DNA of 64,000 nt from Anaerolineae bacterium (GCA_022820665.1 JAJEFB010000048.1:185203-249202); one strand, 5' to 3'. Shown: positions 25,821 to 35,112, counted from the stretch's first letter. Notes: generated from the sequence alone by a model not told the origin. A program made the numbers and translations.

Positions 25821-26864
25821 TCAGCGTCGCTTGAGCAAGTCTTTGAGAATTCGAGGCGTATACCGCGAAAGCCCATGCATCAGGCGTCGCCGCAGCATTT
25901 GCAGGATTCGCGCCGGTCGATCCGCGCCCATCACCAGCCAGCGCCCGCCTCGGTAAGTGGGGGAATTAAGCAGCGCCTCAATATCCTCCGTAGGACGTAT
26001 CTCGTAAGCGCTGTCAGGCGCGGAGATATCACGCCACATTTGTAGCGCCCCCGGCGGATGTTCGCCCTGGTAACGATATAGACAGCCGGGATAATCGTCG
26101 ACGTTATGGGCGTGATAGGGACGCCTCAGCCCCAAATAGGCATCATGCGCCCAATCCAACGCCCCCTGCCGTCTCGCCCACTCCGCGCGACTGTAATATT
26201 CACATTTTTCCAGCACCTGCTTGGGCAGCAGCAGCGAATAGTGATACATGCGAATGCCGCGCTTCTGCAGTTCCGCCCCGCGAATCCAGTGGCCATCGCG
26301 CAGGTCGCGGCCCTCCTTGTCCACCACGGTCGGCGGACGATGCGTGACATAGCGATAACCCGCGCCCCACTTGAACAAGCGGTGATATTCGGCCGCGCCG
26401 CGCCGCAGATACCAACTATCGACATAATACACGGGCGCGCCCCAAAAGGTGATCGTGTCAAAGGACAGGGCAGTGATGCTCGGGTCCGCCTTTAGCAGCC
26501 CCAGCACGGCTTCGATGTCGGCAGGTTGATAAAACTCATCGACATCGACCTGCCAAAGATAGTCGCCAGTCGCGCGCTCGGCATAGGCTTGCGACATCTC
26601 GTCCTTTTCGCTCCAGAAACCGTCGCGCGTGACGATTTGCAGTTTGTCGTCGGGGTCTTCACGCGTTTTGAAGTCTTGCAGCGTTTCGAGCGTGCTGTCG
26701 CGCGAATGGCCCTTGGCGGTCGCGATATTAAGCGCGCCGGGCGTGGCGCCTTCAACCACGATTATTTCCTGGGCGTAGGGATAGATCGCGCGCAAGGTAT
26801 AGCGGATGAATGGCTCGCCATTGAGTACGATAACGCCAAAACTAATGCCAGGGATTCCGCTCAC
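25821..26864 (-). CDS. Glycosyltransferase family 2-like protein
   Basis: A 347-residue protein starting at GTG 26864, where GTGA overlaps the stop of the upstream glycosyltransferase by four bases. The N-terminal 'GVIVLNGEPFIRYTLRAIYPYA' region and 'VDVDEFY' (a DxD motif near residue 108) mark a GT-A fold transferase using a nucleotide sugar. The open frame upstream of 26864 overlaps the neighbour and is not expected to be translated. It probably adds a sugar to a cell-surface glycan. Acceptor and donor are unknown. Confidence 0.82.
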   Translation of the reverse strand: MSGIPGISFGVIVLNGEPFIRYTLRAIYPYAQEIIVVEGATPGALNIATAKGHSRDSTLETLQDFKTREDPDDKLQIVTRDGFWSEKDEMSQAYAERATGDYLWQVDVDEFYQPADIEAVLGLLKADPSITALSFDTITFWGAPVYYVDSWYLRRGAAEYHRLFKWGAGYRYVTHRPPTVVDKEGRDLRDGHWIRGAELQKRGIRMYHYSLLLPKQVLEKCEYYSRAEWARRQGALDWAHDAYLGLRRPYHAHNVDDYPGCLYRYQGEHPPGALQMWRDISAPDSAYEIRPTEDIEALLNSPTYRGGRWLVMGADRPARILQMLRRRLMHGLSRYTPRILKDLLKRR

Positions 26865-28102
26865 GAGAGATCGCCGAGTATCGATTGATAAAGCCCGATA
26901 TACTGCTCGCTGATGCGATCCGCCGCATATCGTTCCACCACCTGCTGATGGATCCGTTCGGGCCACCATTCTTGCGCGAGCGACCATTCGATGCCGCGTC
27001 GCAAATCCGCCGCATCCGCCACTTGAGCGAGATACCCGTTCTCTTGATGCTGCAGCAAATCGCCGATACCGCCGGTATCGAATGCGACGCAAGGCGTCCC
27101 GCAAGCCAGCGCTTCCAGCAGCGTGTTGGGCAAGTTATCCTGCAATGCCGGCAGTACAAAAACATCGCATGCGGAATACAGCAGGTTCAAGCTCACGTTG
27201 TCGTGTAGGTTGCCTGTTCGGCGCATGGGCACGTCAAGGTCTATTGACCCGGCATCATCCGCGCCGAATACGACCAGTTCCACGCCATCGCTCTCGGCGA
27301 AGGCGCTCAATGCCTCGCGCAGGTATGCGAAGCCCTTGCGAGGATCCGCAGTACCATCAGCAGCGCCAAACAGAACCAGCTTCTTGTCCAGCGACAAGTT
27401 GAAGGCATGCCGCGCTTCGCGCGGGTCCAGTGGTTTGAAGGCGCCGGTATCAATGGGATTGGCGATGACCTCTATTCGTTTGTTCCGCAAGATGGCGCTT
27501 TGGCTGGCGCAGTCCGCCAGCCATCGGCTGGGGCAGACAACGGTTATCGGGATCTGCTCCCAGGCGCTGCGCTTCTGTTTGTTGACCCGGGCGCTGATAT
27601 CATCGCGTCTTGCATCGACCAGTTGCGGGCAGTTCCCGCAAGTTTCCACAAAAAGCATACAATCGCCGGCATAGTGACATCCGCCGGTAAAAGCCCACAT
27701 ATCGTGCAAGGTCCAGACGAGCGGCTGCTTGATTGACACGAGTTGCTGAATCGGCAAAAAGTTGTCGCCCACCCAATGCAAATGCACGATATCAGCGTCG
27801 ACGGCCTTTATCACGGGCGCAATCGCGTATCCGAACAGGTTCAAGCTCCAATAAGCGCCGCCTGGTATGCGCGGATTCGACTCAAGCAAGCCCTGGTGAC
27901 GCCGCGCCGCGAGTTTTCGTCCCGCGCGCGCCCACAGACTAAGCCGCGTCGCCAAGCGATGAACGCTCGGGTCCGAGGTTGTCTTGCGCCAAACCAGCAT
28001 TTCCGCCTCAATGCCGGCGTCCAGCAAGCCTCGATGAGTACGATAGGCTGCGATTCCCGCGCCACCGATGCGGTCGGTCGCGGCAACTGTCAGAACTTTC
28101 AA
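26861..28102 (-). CDS. Glycosyltransferase family 4 (GT-B fold)
   Basis: A 413-residue GT-B glycosyltransferase. The N-terminal domain has 'GGAGIAAYRTHRGLLDAGIEA'-type substrate loop and 'DIVHLHWVGDNF'; the C-terminal domain has 'LFGAADGTADPRKGF' and the nucleotide-sugar signature 'SLLEALACGTPCVAFDTGG'-like block (here 'TLLEALACGTPCVAFDTGG', about 330-348). It probably builds exopolysaccharide or surface glycan. It is translationally coupled to the GT2-like gene (4-base overlap) and divergent from menA. Confidence 0.9.
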   Translation of the reverse strand: MKVLTVAATDRIGGAGIAAYRTHRGLLDAGIEAEMLVWRKTTSDPSVHRLATRLSLWARAGRKLAARRHQGLLESNPRIPGGAYWSLNLFGYAIAPVIKAVDADIVHLHWVGDNFLPIQQLVSIKQPLVWTLHDMWAFTGGCHYAGDCMLFVETCGNCPQLVDARRDDISARVNKQKRSAWEQIPITVVCPSRWLADCASQSAILRNKRIEVIANPIDTGAFKPLDPREARHAFNLSLDKKLVLFGAADGTADPRKGFAYLREALSAFAESDGVELVVFGADDAGSIDLDVPMRRTGNLHDNVSLNLLYSACDVFVLPALQDNLPNTLLEALACGTPCVAFDTGGIGDLLQHQENGYLAQVADAADLRRGIEWSLAQEWWPERIHQQVVERYAADRISEQYIGLYQSILGDLS

Positions 28103-28240
28103 GTGTTTTGCCCTGTGTCTCGCTCAACAGTCGATTATACACCCCTGCGCGGAAACTCATCGTCAAGGTCTGGGCGACAAGCCTGCAAATGGCGGCTCAA
28201 TCCGCTTATACTTGAGGCAGTTGGGCATAATCTGGATAAA

Positions 28241-29158
28241 ATGGACATGCGGCGACCGACAGCACAAGCCTGGTATCAAGCGCTCCGTCCGCGTGTCTTC
28301 ACCGCCACCTATGTGCCGATGGGCTTGGCCGGCATCGTAGCGCTGGGCGATGGCGTCTTTGACGCGCCGGTTTTCCTATTGGCGCTGATCGGCACGCTCT
28401 TGCTGCAAAGCGCCGCCAACTTAATCAACGAGTACATGGACTTCCGACGCGGCGCCGACCGGCTCAAGCAAGCCGGTCAAGGCATGACCATCAAGAACAA
28501 GATCCTCAAACCTGCCAGCGTCCGTAACGGCGCGGTTTTCACGACTCTTGCCGGATGCCTGATTGGCCTCTTCCTGCTGGCGCAAAGCGGTCCCCTGCTT
28601 TGGATCATCGGCATTGGCGGCGTACTCGTGGCGATTAGCTATACGGCCGGTCCCTTTCCGCTGGCTTATCACGGTTTGGGAGAGATCGCCGTCGCCATCT
28701 TCATGGGTCCCGCCATCGTTGTTGGCGCTTATTACGTGATGTCGCCAACGGTGGGCGAGCCGCGCATCGCCGAGCTCTGTCTGATTTCTCTACCCATCGC
28801 TTTGATGGTCGCCGCCATCCTGCACGCGAATAACATCCGCGATATGGATGCCGACCGCGCCGTCAACAAACGCACGCTGGCTGTCATCTTCGGCATCCGC
28901 TTCGCCCGCGCCGAATACATCTTCCTGGTGTTGGGCGCCTATGTCGCGCAGGCGCTTCTTACGGTCGCCGGACTTCTGCCCCCTGCCACGCTCCTGACAC
29001 TGATCACCTTGCCGGACGCCATTCGCCTCATCCGCATCTTCAACAGCAGTCGCGCAGTGCCCCTCTTGCACCAGGCACAGGGACGTACCGCTAAACTCCA
29101 CGGGCAATTCGGCCTGCTCCTGGTCTTGGGATGGCTGTTCACCTTGATATCTTTTTAG
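28241..29158 (+). CDS. menA: UbiA-family prenyltransferase, 1,4-dihydroxy-2-naphthoate type
   Basis: A 305-residue membrane prenyltransferase with about eight or nine helices. The two Asp-rich motifs that bind Mg-diphosphate are 'NLINEYMDFRRGAD' (about 63-76) and 'NNIRDMDADRAVNKRT' (about 190-205). The sequence pattern fits MenA, which prenylates 1,4-dihydroxy-2-naphthoate in menaquinone synthesis. ATG 28241 is chosen because the open frame upstream overlaps the divergent glycosyltransferase and has no membrane-protein character. No other men gene is nearby, so MenA rather than another UbiA enzyme is likely but not certain. Confidence 0.82.
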   Translation: MDMRRPTAQAWYQALRPRVFTATYVPMGLAGIVALGDGVFDAPVFLLALIGTLLLQSAANLINEYMDFRRGADRLKQAGQGMTIKNKILKPASVRNGAVFTTLAGCLIGLFLLAQSGPLLWIIGIGGVLVAISYTAGPFPLAYHGLGEIAVAIFMGPAIVVGAYYVMSPTVGEPRIAELCLISLPIALMVAAILHANNIRDMDADRAVNKRTLAVIFGIRFARAEYIFLVLGAYVAQALLTVAGLLPPATLLTLITLPDAIRLIRIFNSSRAVPLLHQAQGRTAKLHGQFGLLLVLGWLFTLISF

Positions 29159-29290
29159 CCGCAGCAGCCATGTAGTTGAGGACAATATTGTCTTTAGCGA
29201 CGTTTGCCCGTAGACTACTTACGGTGATGCCAAGATGAACCGAAAAAATGGTATTGCTGCCGTCCGCCTTGGCGCGAAAGCCGGTGACCC

Positions 29291-30328
29291 GTGCAAGCAG
29301 ACAAGAACACAACCACAAATCCTGAAATTGAAGAAGCTGCCAGCCCGGCGATTCCCGTAGACGAGATCGAGAAGCTGGCAAGGCAAATCGGCGAAAAACT
29401 CGGCGAAAAGAGCGGCAAGCCCATCCGACAGATCGCTCAGATAATCGAGAAATGTGGCTGGGCATTTGTCGTGAAGATCTTGGCGGAAACCGAAGCGACA
29501 GAAACCGCAGGCGGGCTCTTGACCCAGGACAAAAAGCGGCGCCGCACCAGAGGCGGCGTGTTTTTCTTCCTGGCGAAAGGCCAGATGGATCCGGCGCTGC
29601 GCGCGCGGATCTTCCCCAATTTTGGCAAACATGGCGACGGCAGCATCATGCCGCCGGGCATCGATTGGGGGGAGCGCGCCTCGCACATGGAAGCGCTGCG
29701 TGAGCAGCCGGGCCAGATCAATAATCTGACGGTAACTCTCATCGGTCGCCCCGGCGCGCTGCATATCGAAGGCAGCAGCGTCATGACCGTCATCGAACAG
29801 CGCGAGGTCAAAGCGCCTCCCTACCCAAAGGGCGTGCCGCCATTCGACGCCGTCCAAGGTGTCACCAAGTACTACATTTTCATGGGGCTGCGGCATTGGC
29901 GCAAAGTCGAACAAGCCCTGGAAAACGAGGAGGATATGCTTATCGTCGAAGGCAGCGCCATCTATGATGAGCAATTGGGTGGAATCACCGTCTTGTCCAC
30001 CGGTGTTTCCACCAAGCACCTGGAAAGCCAGAAGCGCCAAAAGGGGATCCAACCGGCCAAGAAGAGCGCGGACCAAGCCGCCAGAGACTCCAGGGGCGGC
30101 AAATCAGCGAAACTCCCCACGGTGATCACGGAGCCGCCCGACTTGTCTGGCTTGCCCGAAGAAAGCGCCGATAAGCTGCGTCAGCTATTCAGCGCTGCGG
30201 AAAAGCTGCGTCAGAAGATCGACAATATGGAAGACAAAGGGCAGAACTCGGGCCTGGCAATGACGCGGCGGCTGCTCGAGCAAACCGAGAAGCAGATCTC
30301 CAGTCTGGTCAAGCAATACGATCTCTAG
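29291..30328 (+). CDS. PHAX-like RNA-binding domain protein
   Basis: A 345-residue soluble protein. Residues about 24-98 match the RNA-binding domain of eukaryotic PHAX, the adapter for snRNA export: 'LAETEATETAGGLL' followed by 'RRRTRGGVFFFLAKG' parallels the animal pattern L-ET-x-E-x-GGL ... RRRTPGGVF-x-L-x-K. The rest is bacterial: a middle region about 100-245 of unknown fold, a lysine-rich linker, and a C-terminal helical segment (about 280-345) likely to form a coiled coil. It probably binds RNA in the cytoplasm. The GTG start at 29291 has no strong ribosome site. The partner RNA is unknown. Confidence 0.75.
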   Translation: MQADKNTTTNPEIEEAASPAIPVDEIEKLARQIGEKLGEKSGKPIRQIAQIIEKCGWAFVVKILAETEATETAGGLLTQDKKRRRTRGGVFFFLAKGQMDPALRARIFPNFGKHGDGSIMPPGIDWGERASHMEALREQPGQINNLTVTLIGRPGALHIEGSSVMTVIEQREVKAPPYPKGVPPFDAVQGVTKYYIFMGLRHWRKVEQALENEEDMLIVEGSAIYDEQLGGITVLSTGVSTKHLESQKRQKGIQPAKKSADQAARDSRGGKSAKLPTVITEPPDLSGLPEESADKLRQLFSAAEKLRQKIDNMEDKGQNSGLAMTRRLLEQTEKQISSLVKQYDL

Positions 30329-30334
30329 ACGGTC

Positions 30335-31150
30335 CTACCAGTGCCAGATTTGGTCCCAGGCGCCCATCCAGTTTTGGGCGCGGCTGTGTACCTGCTGCGA
30401 TGCACGATCCAGTTCTACACCCGCCCGGCCCCGGAAGTCCTCCATCTTCTCCACTTGGTCAACCTCGACAGTGATGGTCACGGGAGGGACTGGCACGTAG
30501 GGCGCAACCGCGCTCAGGTCCCCCAAGGCGCGGAAAGCGCCGTCCTCGATCATCTCACGCGCCCGGACGGGCGGGATCTGTCGGGCAGAATACCGGCTCA
30601 AGCCCTTCTTCACGGCGACGGTCGTCAATCCGTCGCCCAAAAGCTCGGTCGATTCGCGGCAAACTGCCTCGTCCCCGGTGACGAGCAGCACCGGGCAAGC
30701 ATAATGACCGCAAAGCGCGGCGTTGACGCCGACTTCGCCTACTAAATCGTCATTGAACCACAGATTGTGCCACTTGACCGTCGAGATCGTATGACACATG
30801 ACGCCATCCGTCGTGTTATTGCGGGCGTGCATCCCGACCAGCAGGCAGGCGTCGGCGCCCTCTTCCAGCAATTCGGTGTAACGCGACCAGGCGTGATGCG
30901 CTACCCAGGTGCAGTTGGTATCCAGCAGCTCCGGGACCAGGGAATTGAAGGTCCAGTCGCCGCCGGCGCCATGGCAATCGACCACCACAATTTCCTCCGC
31001 GCCGGCTCGTTTGGCGCCGCGAACGGCCGCATTGATCTCCTCGGTATAGAGCTTTCGGCCCTCTTCATACATGGGCGCGCCGCCATTGACCTGGCTCCAG
31101 GTGACAATGCCGCTGACACCCTCCATATCCGCCATAATCAGTATCTTCAT
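30335..31150 (-). CDS. M55 family D-aminopeptidase (DppA-like)
   Basis: A 271-residue zinc D-aminopeptidase. The metal residues of Bacillus DppA are all present at nearly the same numbers: D8 and E10 ('ADMEG'), H60 ('DCHGAG'), H108 ('GMHAR') and E139 ('GEVGVNA'), with the catalytic His as H120 ('CHT'). It should release D-amino acids from short peptides, possibly from peptidoglycan. ATG 31150 follows GAGGAG. It is the last gene of a three-gene minus unit with an epimerase-type enzyme and a P-loop protein, and converges on the PHAX-like gene. Confidence 0.92.
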   Translation of the reverse strand: MKILIMADMEGVSGIVTWSQVNGGAPMYEEGRKLYTEEINAAVRGAKRAGAEEIVVVDCHGAGGDWTFNSLVPELLDTNCTWVAHHAWSRYTELLEEGADACLLVGMHARNNTTDGVMCHTISTVKWHNLWFNDDLVGEVGVNAALCGHYACPVLLVTGDEAVCRESTELLGDGLTTVAVKKGLSRYSARQIPPVRAREMIEDGAFRALGDLSAVAPYVPVPPVTITVEVDQVEKMEDFRGRAGVELDRASQQVHSRAQNWMGAWDQIWHW

Positions 31151-31215
31151 CTCTTCATCTCCTCATTCCCTTCGAGTTTTTATCGACGCCACTGTATCGA
31201 GCTGCTTCGGCACTG

Positions 31216-32295
31216 TCAAATCGACGCGTCGATGAGCCCCTCCAACGCCGATTGCGCCTCCGCCAGATACAGCCATCCATCCCTGATGGCTGGCGCGAGG
31301 GACAAATCCGCGTCCGTCTTCAAGAAAAAGCTGCATTCGTTGGCGCAGTTTACAGCCCCCTGCGCCGCGAAACTGGCCGCATGCAAGCAACCCAGCAAGG
31401 AACTGGCTTGCGACCCCACCATCAGCCCTTTGCCCGCTTTCGCGCAGGACTCCTTCATCGTCATTGAAGCGGAAAAACCGGTCCGCGCCGTCTTAATATT
31501 GAGGATGTCAAAGGTATCAAATGCCAACTCCCGCCGCAGGTCGGCCAGCGTAAATGCCGAGTCGTCGGCGATGATCGGCATACGACATTGTTCTCGCAAT
31601 GCCTGTCGCGCGCGGATGTTTTCCACCGGCAGCGCCTCTTCACAATGGATCAGTCCCAAGTCGTGTAACGCATTTAATATGCCCGCCGCGCTGTCTTCCT
31701 CCAGCGTCTGATTGGCATCCACGTAAAACTGAGCCCCAGGGAATCCCTCGACAAGCCCCCGAAGGATCTCGGTTTCTCTGGCGACGTCCTTGCCGATTTT
31801 CACTTTGAACACGCGTATGCCAGAGCGATACGCGCCCTCTACATCCGCCAGGACCGCCTCCGCCTCGCCGGTACTCACGATATAACTGAGCCGGATCCGC
31901 TTGCGCGTAGCGCCCAGATGCTGCGCAAGCGACGTCCCCGTCGCCCGGCAAAGCGCCTGATGCAGCGCCATGTCGGTCGCGCCCTTGGCTGTATTGTTGT
32001 TCTTGATTCGCTCCATCCGCGCGCTGATACCCGCGACACATTGAAAGGACTTCAACGCCGCGCCTTTTAGCAGCGACGTCAGGTGCGTTTCCACGATAGC
32101 GACAATTGAGGCTTGCGTCTCGCCATAGATGCTGGGGCGCGGCGTCGCTTCGGCAATGCCGATGCTGCCGTCCGACAATTCGACGCGTATCAACACATGC
32201 TCCAGCGCCCGCAACTCGTCCCCCCGGCCCCACTTCAATGACCCCTTTAGCGGAATCGTAAAGGGCAGGGCTTTTAGGTCCTTAACTGTGAGCAT
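31216..32295 (-). CDS. Muconate-lactonizing/dipeptide-epimerase-type enolase superfamily enzyme
   Basis: A 359-residue enolase-superfamily protein of the muconate-lactonizing subgroup. Acid/base lysines are K164 and K166 ('FKVKIG') and K268 ('NIKTARTG'); metal ligands are D193 ('VDANQ'), E219 or E220 ('CEEAL') and D244 ('ADDSA'). This set allows 1,1-proton transfer, as in L-Ala-D/L-Glu epimerases, N-succinylamino-acid racemases and cycloisomerases. Its neighbour, an M55 D-aminopeptidase, favours a dipeptide-epimerase role in using D-amino-acid peptides. Its start overlaps the end of the upstream P-loop gene by 14 bases. Confidence 0.88.
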   Translation of the reverse strand: MLTVKDLKALPFTIPLKGSLKWGRGDELRALEHVLIRVELSDGSIGIAEATPRPSIYGETQASIVAIVETHLTSLLKGAALKSFQCVAGISARMERIKNNNTAKGATDMALHQALCRATGTSLAQHLGATRKRIRLSYIVSTGEAEAVLADVEGAYRSGIRVFKVKIGKDVARETEILRGLVEGFPGAQFYVDANQTLEEDSAAGILNALHDLGLIHCEEALPVENIRARQALREQCRMPIIADDSAFTLADLRRELAFDTFDILNIKTARTGFSASMTMKESCAKAGKGLMVGSQASSLLGCLHAASFAAQGAVNCANECSFFLKTDADLSLAPAIRDGWLYLAEAQSALEGLIDASI

Positions 32296-33148
32296 TTGCC
32301 AAGGCTTTCACAATCTCCGCCACTTCCCGCGCCACCTCGTCCGGGCTCCGTTCATCCACGGCTACACGATGATAATTGGGATATTGATCGCCCGCCAGGA
32401 ATGGTAATAATCCATAATTATTTACCTCCGCTCCCATGATCGCTATCGCCTTCGCGTCAATCGCGCCCGCCTTGAGCATCCTTTGCGCTGCGTCGCGCAG
32501 TTCTCCTGGCAAGAACGACAGATCGGCAGCGCCGGAAGCACGATCGAAACGGTCGCGCCTTTCGCTCAAGCGGCGCAGCCGCGTCAAAGGATCCAGCGTC
32601 AACTCGACGATGTTCCAGGCGGGAAAGCGCGTCAGCGCGTGGCGAATCTCGTTCTCGCCGCGGATTCCTTCGGCAATGACCAGGTCGCTAAAGCTATCGG
32701 CCAGATACAACCAGGAAAAGACTGCCGCCATGCCGCCAGGCACGCGTTTGGCAAATGATCTGGTATAGGCGAAGCGCCGGGGGCGATCGTCGACCGGACG
32801 CGTTTCTTCCCCGTTCAGCCTTTGCATCATTGGCAGCGCGATCCAGTCTGCCAGTTCGCGCCGCGAGGGAATAACGCCCGTCCCCGCCGTGCCCAAGATC
32901 GCCTTCAAACGCTCCAAGGTCGTGGTCTTGCCCGTGCCGGTCAATGCCACCAGCATCAGCAGCGGATGAGACCCCAGGCCATGATAACCGGCCGCCTTTT
33001 CCAGTCCGACTAGCGGGTAGGCCTCCGACAGCGGAAGACTCAAGCGCGGATAAACCTCACTGAGAAAGTATCGCTCGTCCAGCAACCGCAACTCGCTCGT
33101 TTCGCTATCCATATCGACAATTCCAAGGTCAGCTTGACGATTATACAT
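32282..33148 (-). CDS. P-loop ATP-binding protein of unknown function
   Basis: A 288-residue protein with a Walker A motif 'ALTGTGKTT' (68-76) after a 60-residue lead, and 'DLVIAEGIRG' near 165 as a candidate Walker B. The shape, with an 'R..RFDRASG' lid-like stretch near 200, resembles small kinases or guanylate-kinase-like NTPases. I do not recognise the family. ATG 33148 overlaps a TATAAT; a later ATG at 33112 would leave that box upstream as a -10, and may be the real start. It leads the operon with the epimerase and D-aminopeptidase. Confidence 0.65.
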   Translation of the reverse strand: MYNRQADLGIVDMDSETSELRLLDERYFLSEVYPRLSLPLSEAYPLVGLEKAAGYHGLGSHPLLMLVALTGTGKTTTLERLKAILGTAGTGVIPSRRELADWIALPMMQRLNGEETRPVDDRPRRFAYTRSFAKRVPGGMAAVFSWLYLADSFSDLVIAEGIRGENEIRHALTRFPAWNIVELTLDPLTRLRRLSERRDRFDRASGAADLSFLPGELRDAAQRMLKAGAIDAKAIAIMGAEVNNYGLLPFLAGDQYPNYHRVAVDERSPDEVAREVAEIVKALANAHS

Positions 33149-33247
33149 ACTGCCTTGCGAACGTCATATGTCGGGTGAAACTTGCGCGATTCTGTCACAG
33201 CCAGACCATGCCCTCCGATACGCTTATAACCCGATCATCGCTATAAT
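33140..33247. promoter_or_regulatory. Divergent -10-like boxes
   Basis: A TATAAT on the minus strand (33145-33140) faces the P-loop gene and another on the plus strand (33242-33247) faces the hydrolase gene starting at 33281. No convincing -35 boxes are seen at the usual distance, so these are candidates only. Confidence 0.4.
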
Positions 33248-33280
33248 CGATTGATCGATCAAAACGATCAAAGGAGAAGG

Positions 33281-34255
33281 ATGATGCCTTTGTTGGATAT
33301 GTCGCTTGAAGAAATGCGAGGCTACTGCCCTACGCGCGAGGAACCGGAAGATTTCGACGCTTTTTGGACGGGCACATTGGAAGAGGCGCGCGCTCACGAT
33401 TTGGACGCCGTCTTCAAACCCGTCGATTCCGGCTTGGAAACACTGGATGTCTTTGACCTGACCTTCTCCGGATTCAACGGCGACCGCATCAAAGGGTGGT
33501 ATATGCGCCCGCGCGGCGCGCGGGCGCCGCTGCCCGGCGTGGTCGAATACATCGGATACGGCGGCGGACGAAGTCTTCCGCTGGACTGGCTGGCTTTTCC
33601 ATCGGCGGGTTTCGCCTATCTGGTCATGGACACGCGCGGTCAAGGCAGCGTCTTCCTGCGCGGGGATACGCCCGACATGCCCAATGGCGCGAATCCTTTC
33701 GCGCCCGGTTTCATGACCCAGGGCATCCTGGATCCCGAGACTTATTATTATCGCCGGGTATACGTTGATGCCGCCCGTGCCGTGGAAGCCATCCGCAGCC
33801 GCGGCGAGGTCGACGCCGCGCGCATCGCCGTGACCGGCGTCAGTCAAGGCGGCGCTTTGTCGGTCTCGACCGCGGGGCTCATGCCGGATGTCGCAGTTTG
33901 CATGCCCGACGTGCCCTTCCTGTCCAATTTTCGGCGCGCTGTCGAGATCACGCCCCGCGATCCTTATCCGGAAATCGCGCGCTATCTGAAGGTCCACCGG
34001 GAGAAAATTGACAAAGTGTTCAAGACGCTCAGCTATTTTGACGGCATGAACTTCGCCGCCCGCATGAAAGCGGAAGCGCTCTATTCCGTGGGCGTCATGG
34101 ATACCGTCTGCCCAGCCTCGACCGTTTTCGCCTCGTACAACCATGTCTCGGGTCCAAAGGACATCAAGGTCTATTATTACAACGATCACGAGGGCGGCGG
34201 GCCCGACCACCTCATGGAGAAGATTACTTATCTGCGGCGGCGCTGGCTGTTATGA
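33281..34255 (+). CDS. Acetylxylan esterase/cephalosporin-C deacetylase family hydrolase
   Basis: A 324-residue alpha/beta hydrolase of the AXE1 family. The triad is S188 in 'GVSQGG', D274 in 'GVMDTVCP' and H303 in 'NDHEGGG'; 'DTRGQG' near residue 120 gives the oxyanion area. These enzymes remove acetyl groups from short acetylated sugars or related small molecules in the cytoplasm. AAGGAGAAGG just upstream supports ATG 33281 or 33284. Its stop overlaps the start of the MBL gene (ATGA), so the two are translationally coupled. Confidence 0.9.
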   Translation: MMPLLDMSLEEMRGYCPTREEPEDFDAFWTGTLEEARAHDLDAVFKPVDSGLETLDVFDLTFSGFNGDRIKGWYMRPRGARAPLPGVVEYIGYGGGRSLPLDWLAFPSAGFAYLVMDTRGQGSVFLRGDTPDMPNGANPFAPGFMTQGILDPETYYYRRVYVDAARAVEAIRSRGEVDAARIAVTGVSQGGALSVSTAGLMPDVAVCMPDVPFLSNFRRAVEITPRDPYPEIARYLKVHREKIDKVFKTLSYFDGMNFAARMKAEALYSVGVMDTVCPASTVFASYNHVSGPKDIKVYYYNDHEGGGPDHLMEKITYLRRRWLL

Positions 34256-35082
34256 GCCGGACGCAACTCGTCGTTCTGGGCAGCGGCACGCCCAATGCCG
34301 AAGCCGACCGCGCGAGTTCGGGATTGGCCATCGCCGTCGACGATCTCCCCTATCTGGTCGATTGCGGTCACGGCGTCGTGCAGCGTGTCGTGCAGGCGAA
34401 CGCTGCCAGCATTATCAAGTGGTCGACCGTCGACCTGACGCGCTTGTTCGTGACCCATCTCCATGCCGATCACACCGTTGGATTGCCCGATCTGCTTTTC
34501 ACACCCTGGATACATGGTCGAGAAGAGCGGACCGCCGCTTACGGTCCGCGGGGCTTGAAGGATATGATCGACCATATTCAAGATGCCTACCGAGTCAATA
34601 CCCGTGAGCATTTAGGGGCGCATCCGGCCTCGCCCGGCGGATTCCTGGCCGACGTCAAGTCGGTTCAGGCTGGGCTGGTTTACGGGGATGAACGAGTACA
34701 GGTCTACGCCTTGGGGGCGGATCACGGTGATATGGAGGCTTTCAGCTACAAATTTGTCACGCCGGACAAGACCATCGTCATTTCGGGCGATACCAAGCCC
34801 GTATCAGGATTCGCTGATTGGGCGGGGACCCCCGATATTCTCGTACACGAAGTGTATTCGTCAGCCCAATTTGCCAGCCGGCCCCCCTCCTGGCAGGCTT
34901 ATCACAGCCGTGTGCATACCTCAACTGAGGAATTGGCGGACTTGGCAAAGGAGATTCGCCCGGGTCTGCTGGTTCTTTATCATCAGCTCTTTTGGGGGAT
35001 GGCGGCGGTCGATCTTGTTGGCGAGATTCGGGCAAGTTATGCAGGACCAGTAGTCAGCGCAAATGACCTGGATGTTTTCTGA
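34252..35082 (+). CDS. Metallo-beta-lactamase fold hydrolase (RNase Z/arylsulfatase-like)
   Basis: A 276-residue MBL-fold protein. The signature 'THLHADHT' (68-75) gives H69, H71, D73 and H74; further ligands are likely H163 area ('ADHGD') and D178 ('SGDTK') with a final His near 'YHQLFWG'. The layout 'GSGTPN..ADR' at the N terminus is typical of the RNase Z/ElaC-like group, but the protein lacks the long exosite arm, so a small-molecule ester or lactone is more likely than tRNA. It is coupled to the esterase-like gene upstream. Confidence 0.87.
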   Translation: MSRTQLVVLGSGTPNAEADRASSGLAIAVDDLPYLVDCGHGVVQRVVQANAASIIKWSTVDLTRLFVTHLHADHTVGLPDLLFTPWIHGREERTAAYGPRGLKDMIDHIQDAYRVNTREHLGAHPASPGGFLADVKSVQAGLVYGDERVQVYALGADHGDMEAFSYKFVTPDKTIVISGDTKPVSGFADWAGTPDILVHEVYSSAQFASRPPSWQAYHSRVHTSTEELADLAKEIRPGLLVLYHQLFWGMAAVDLVGEIRASYAGPVVSANDLDVF

Positions 35083-35112
35083 TTCCTGAGTTCTTTATAG
35101 AAAGTGTTTGCC

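Noticed and set aside
26865-27104. N-terminal extension of the GT2-like protein
   Set aside because: It is Arg-rich antisense-like sequence that overlaps the GT4 gene; GTG 26864 in a GTGA overlap is the better start.
27743-28240. N-terminal extension of menA
   Set aside because: The extra frame overlaps the divergent glycosyltransferase, has no membrane character, and MenA family length is met from 28241.
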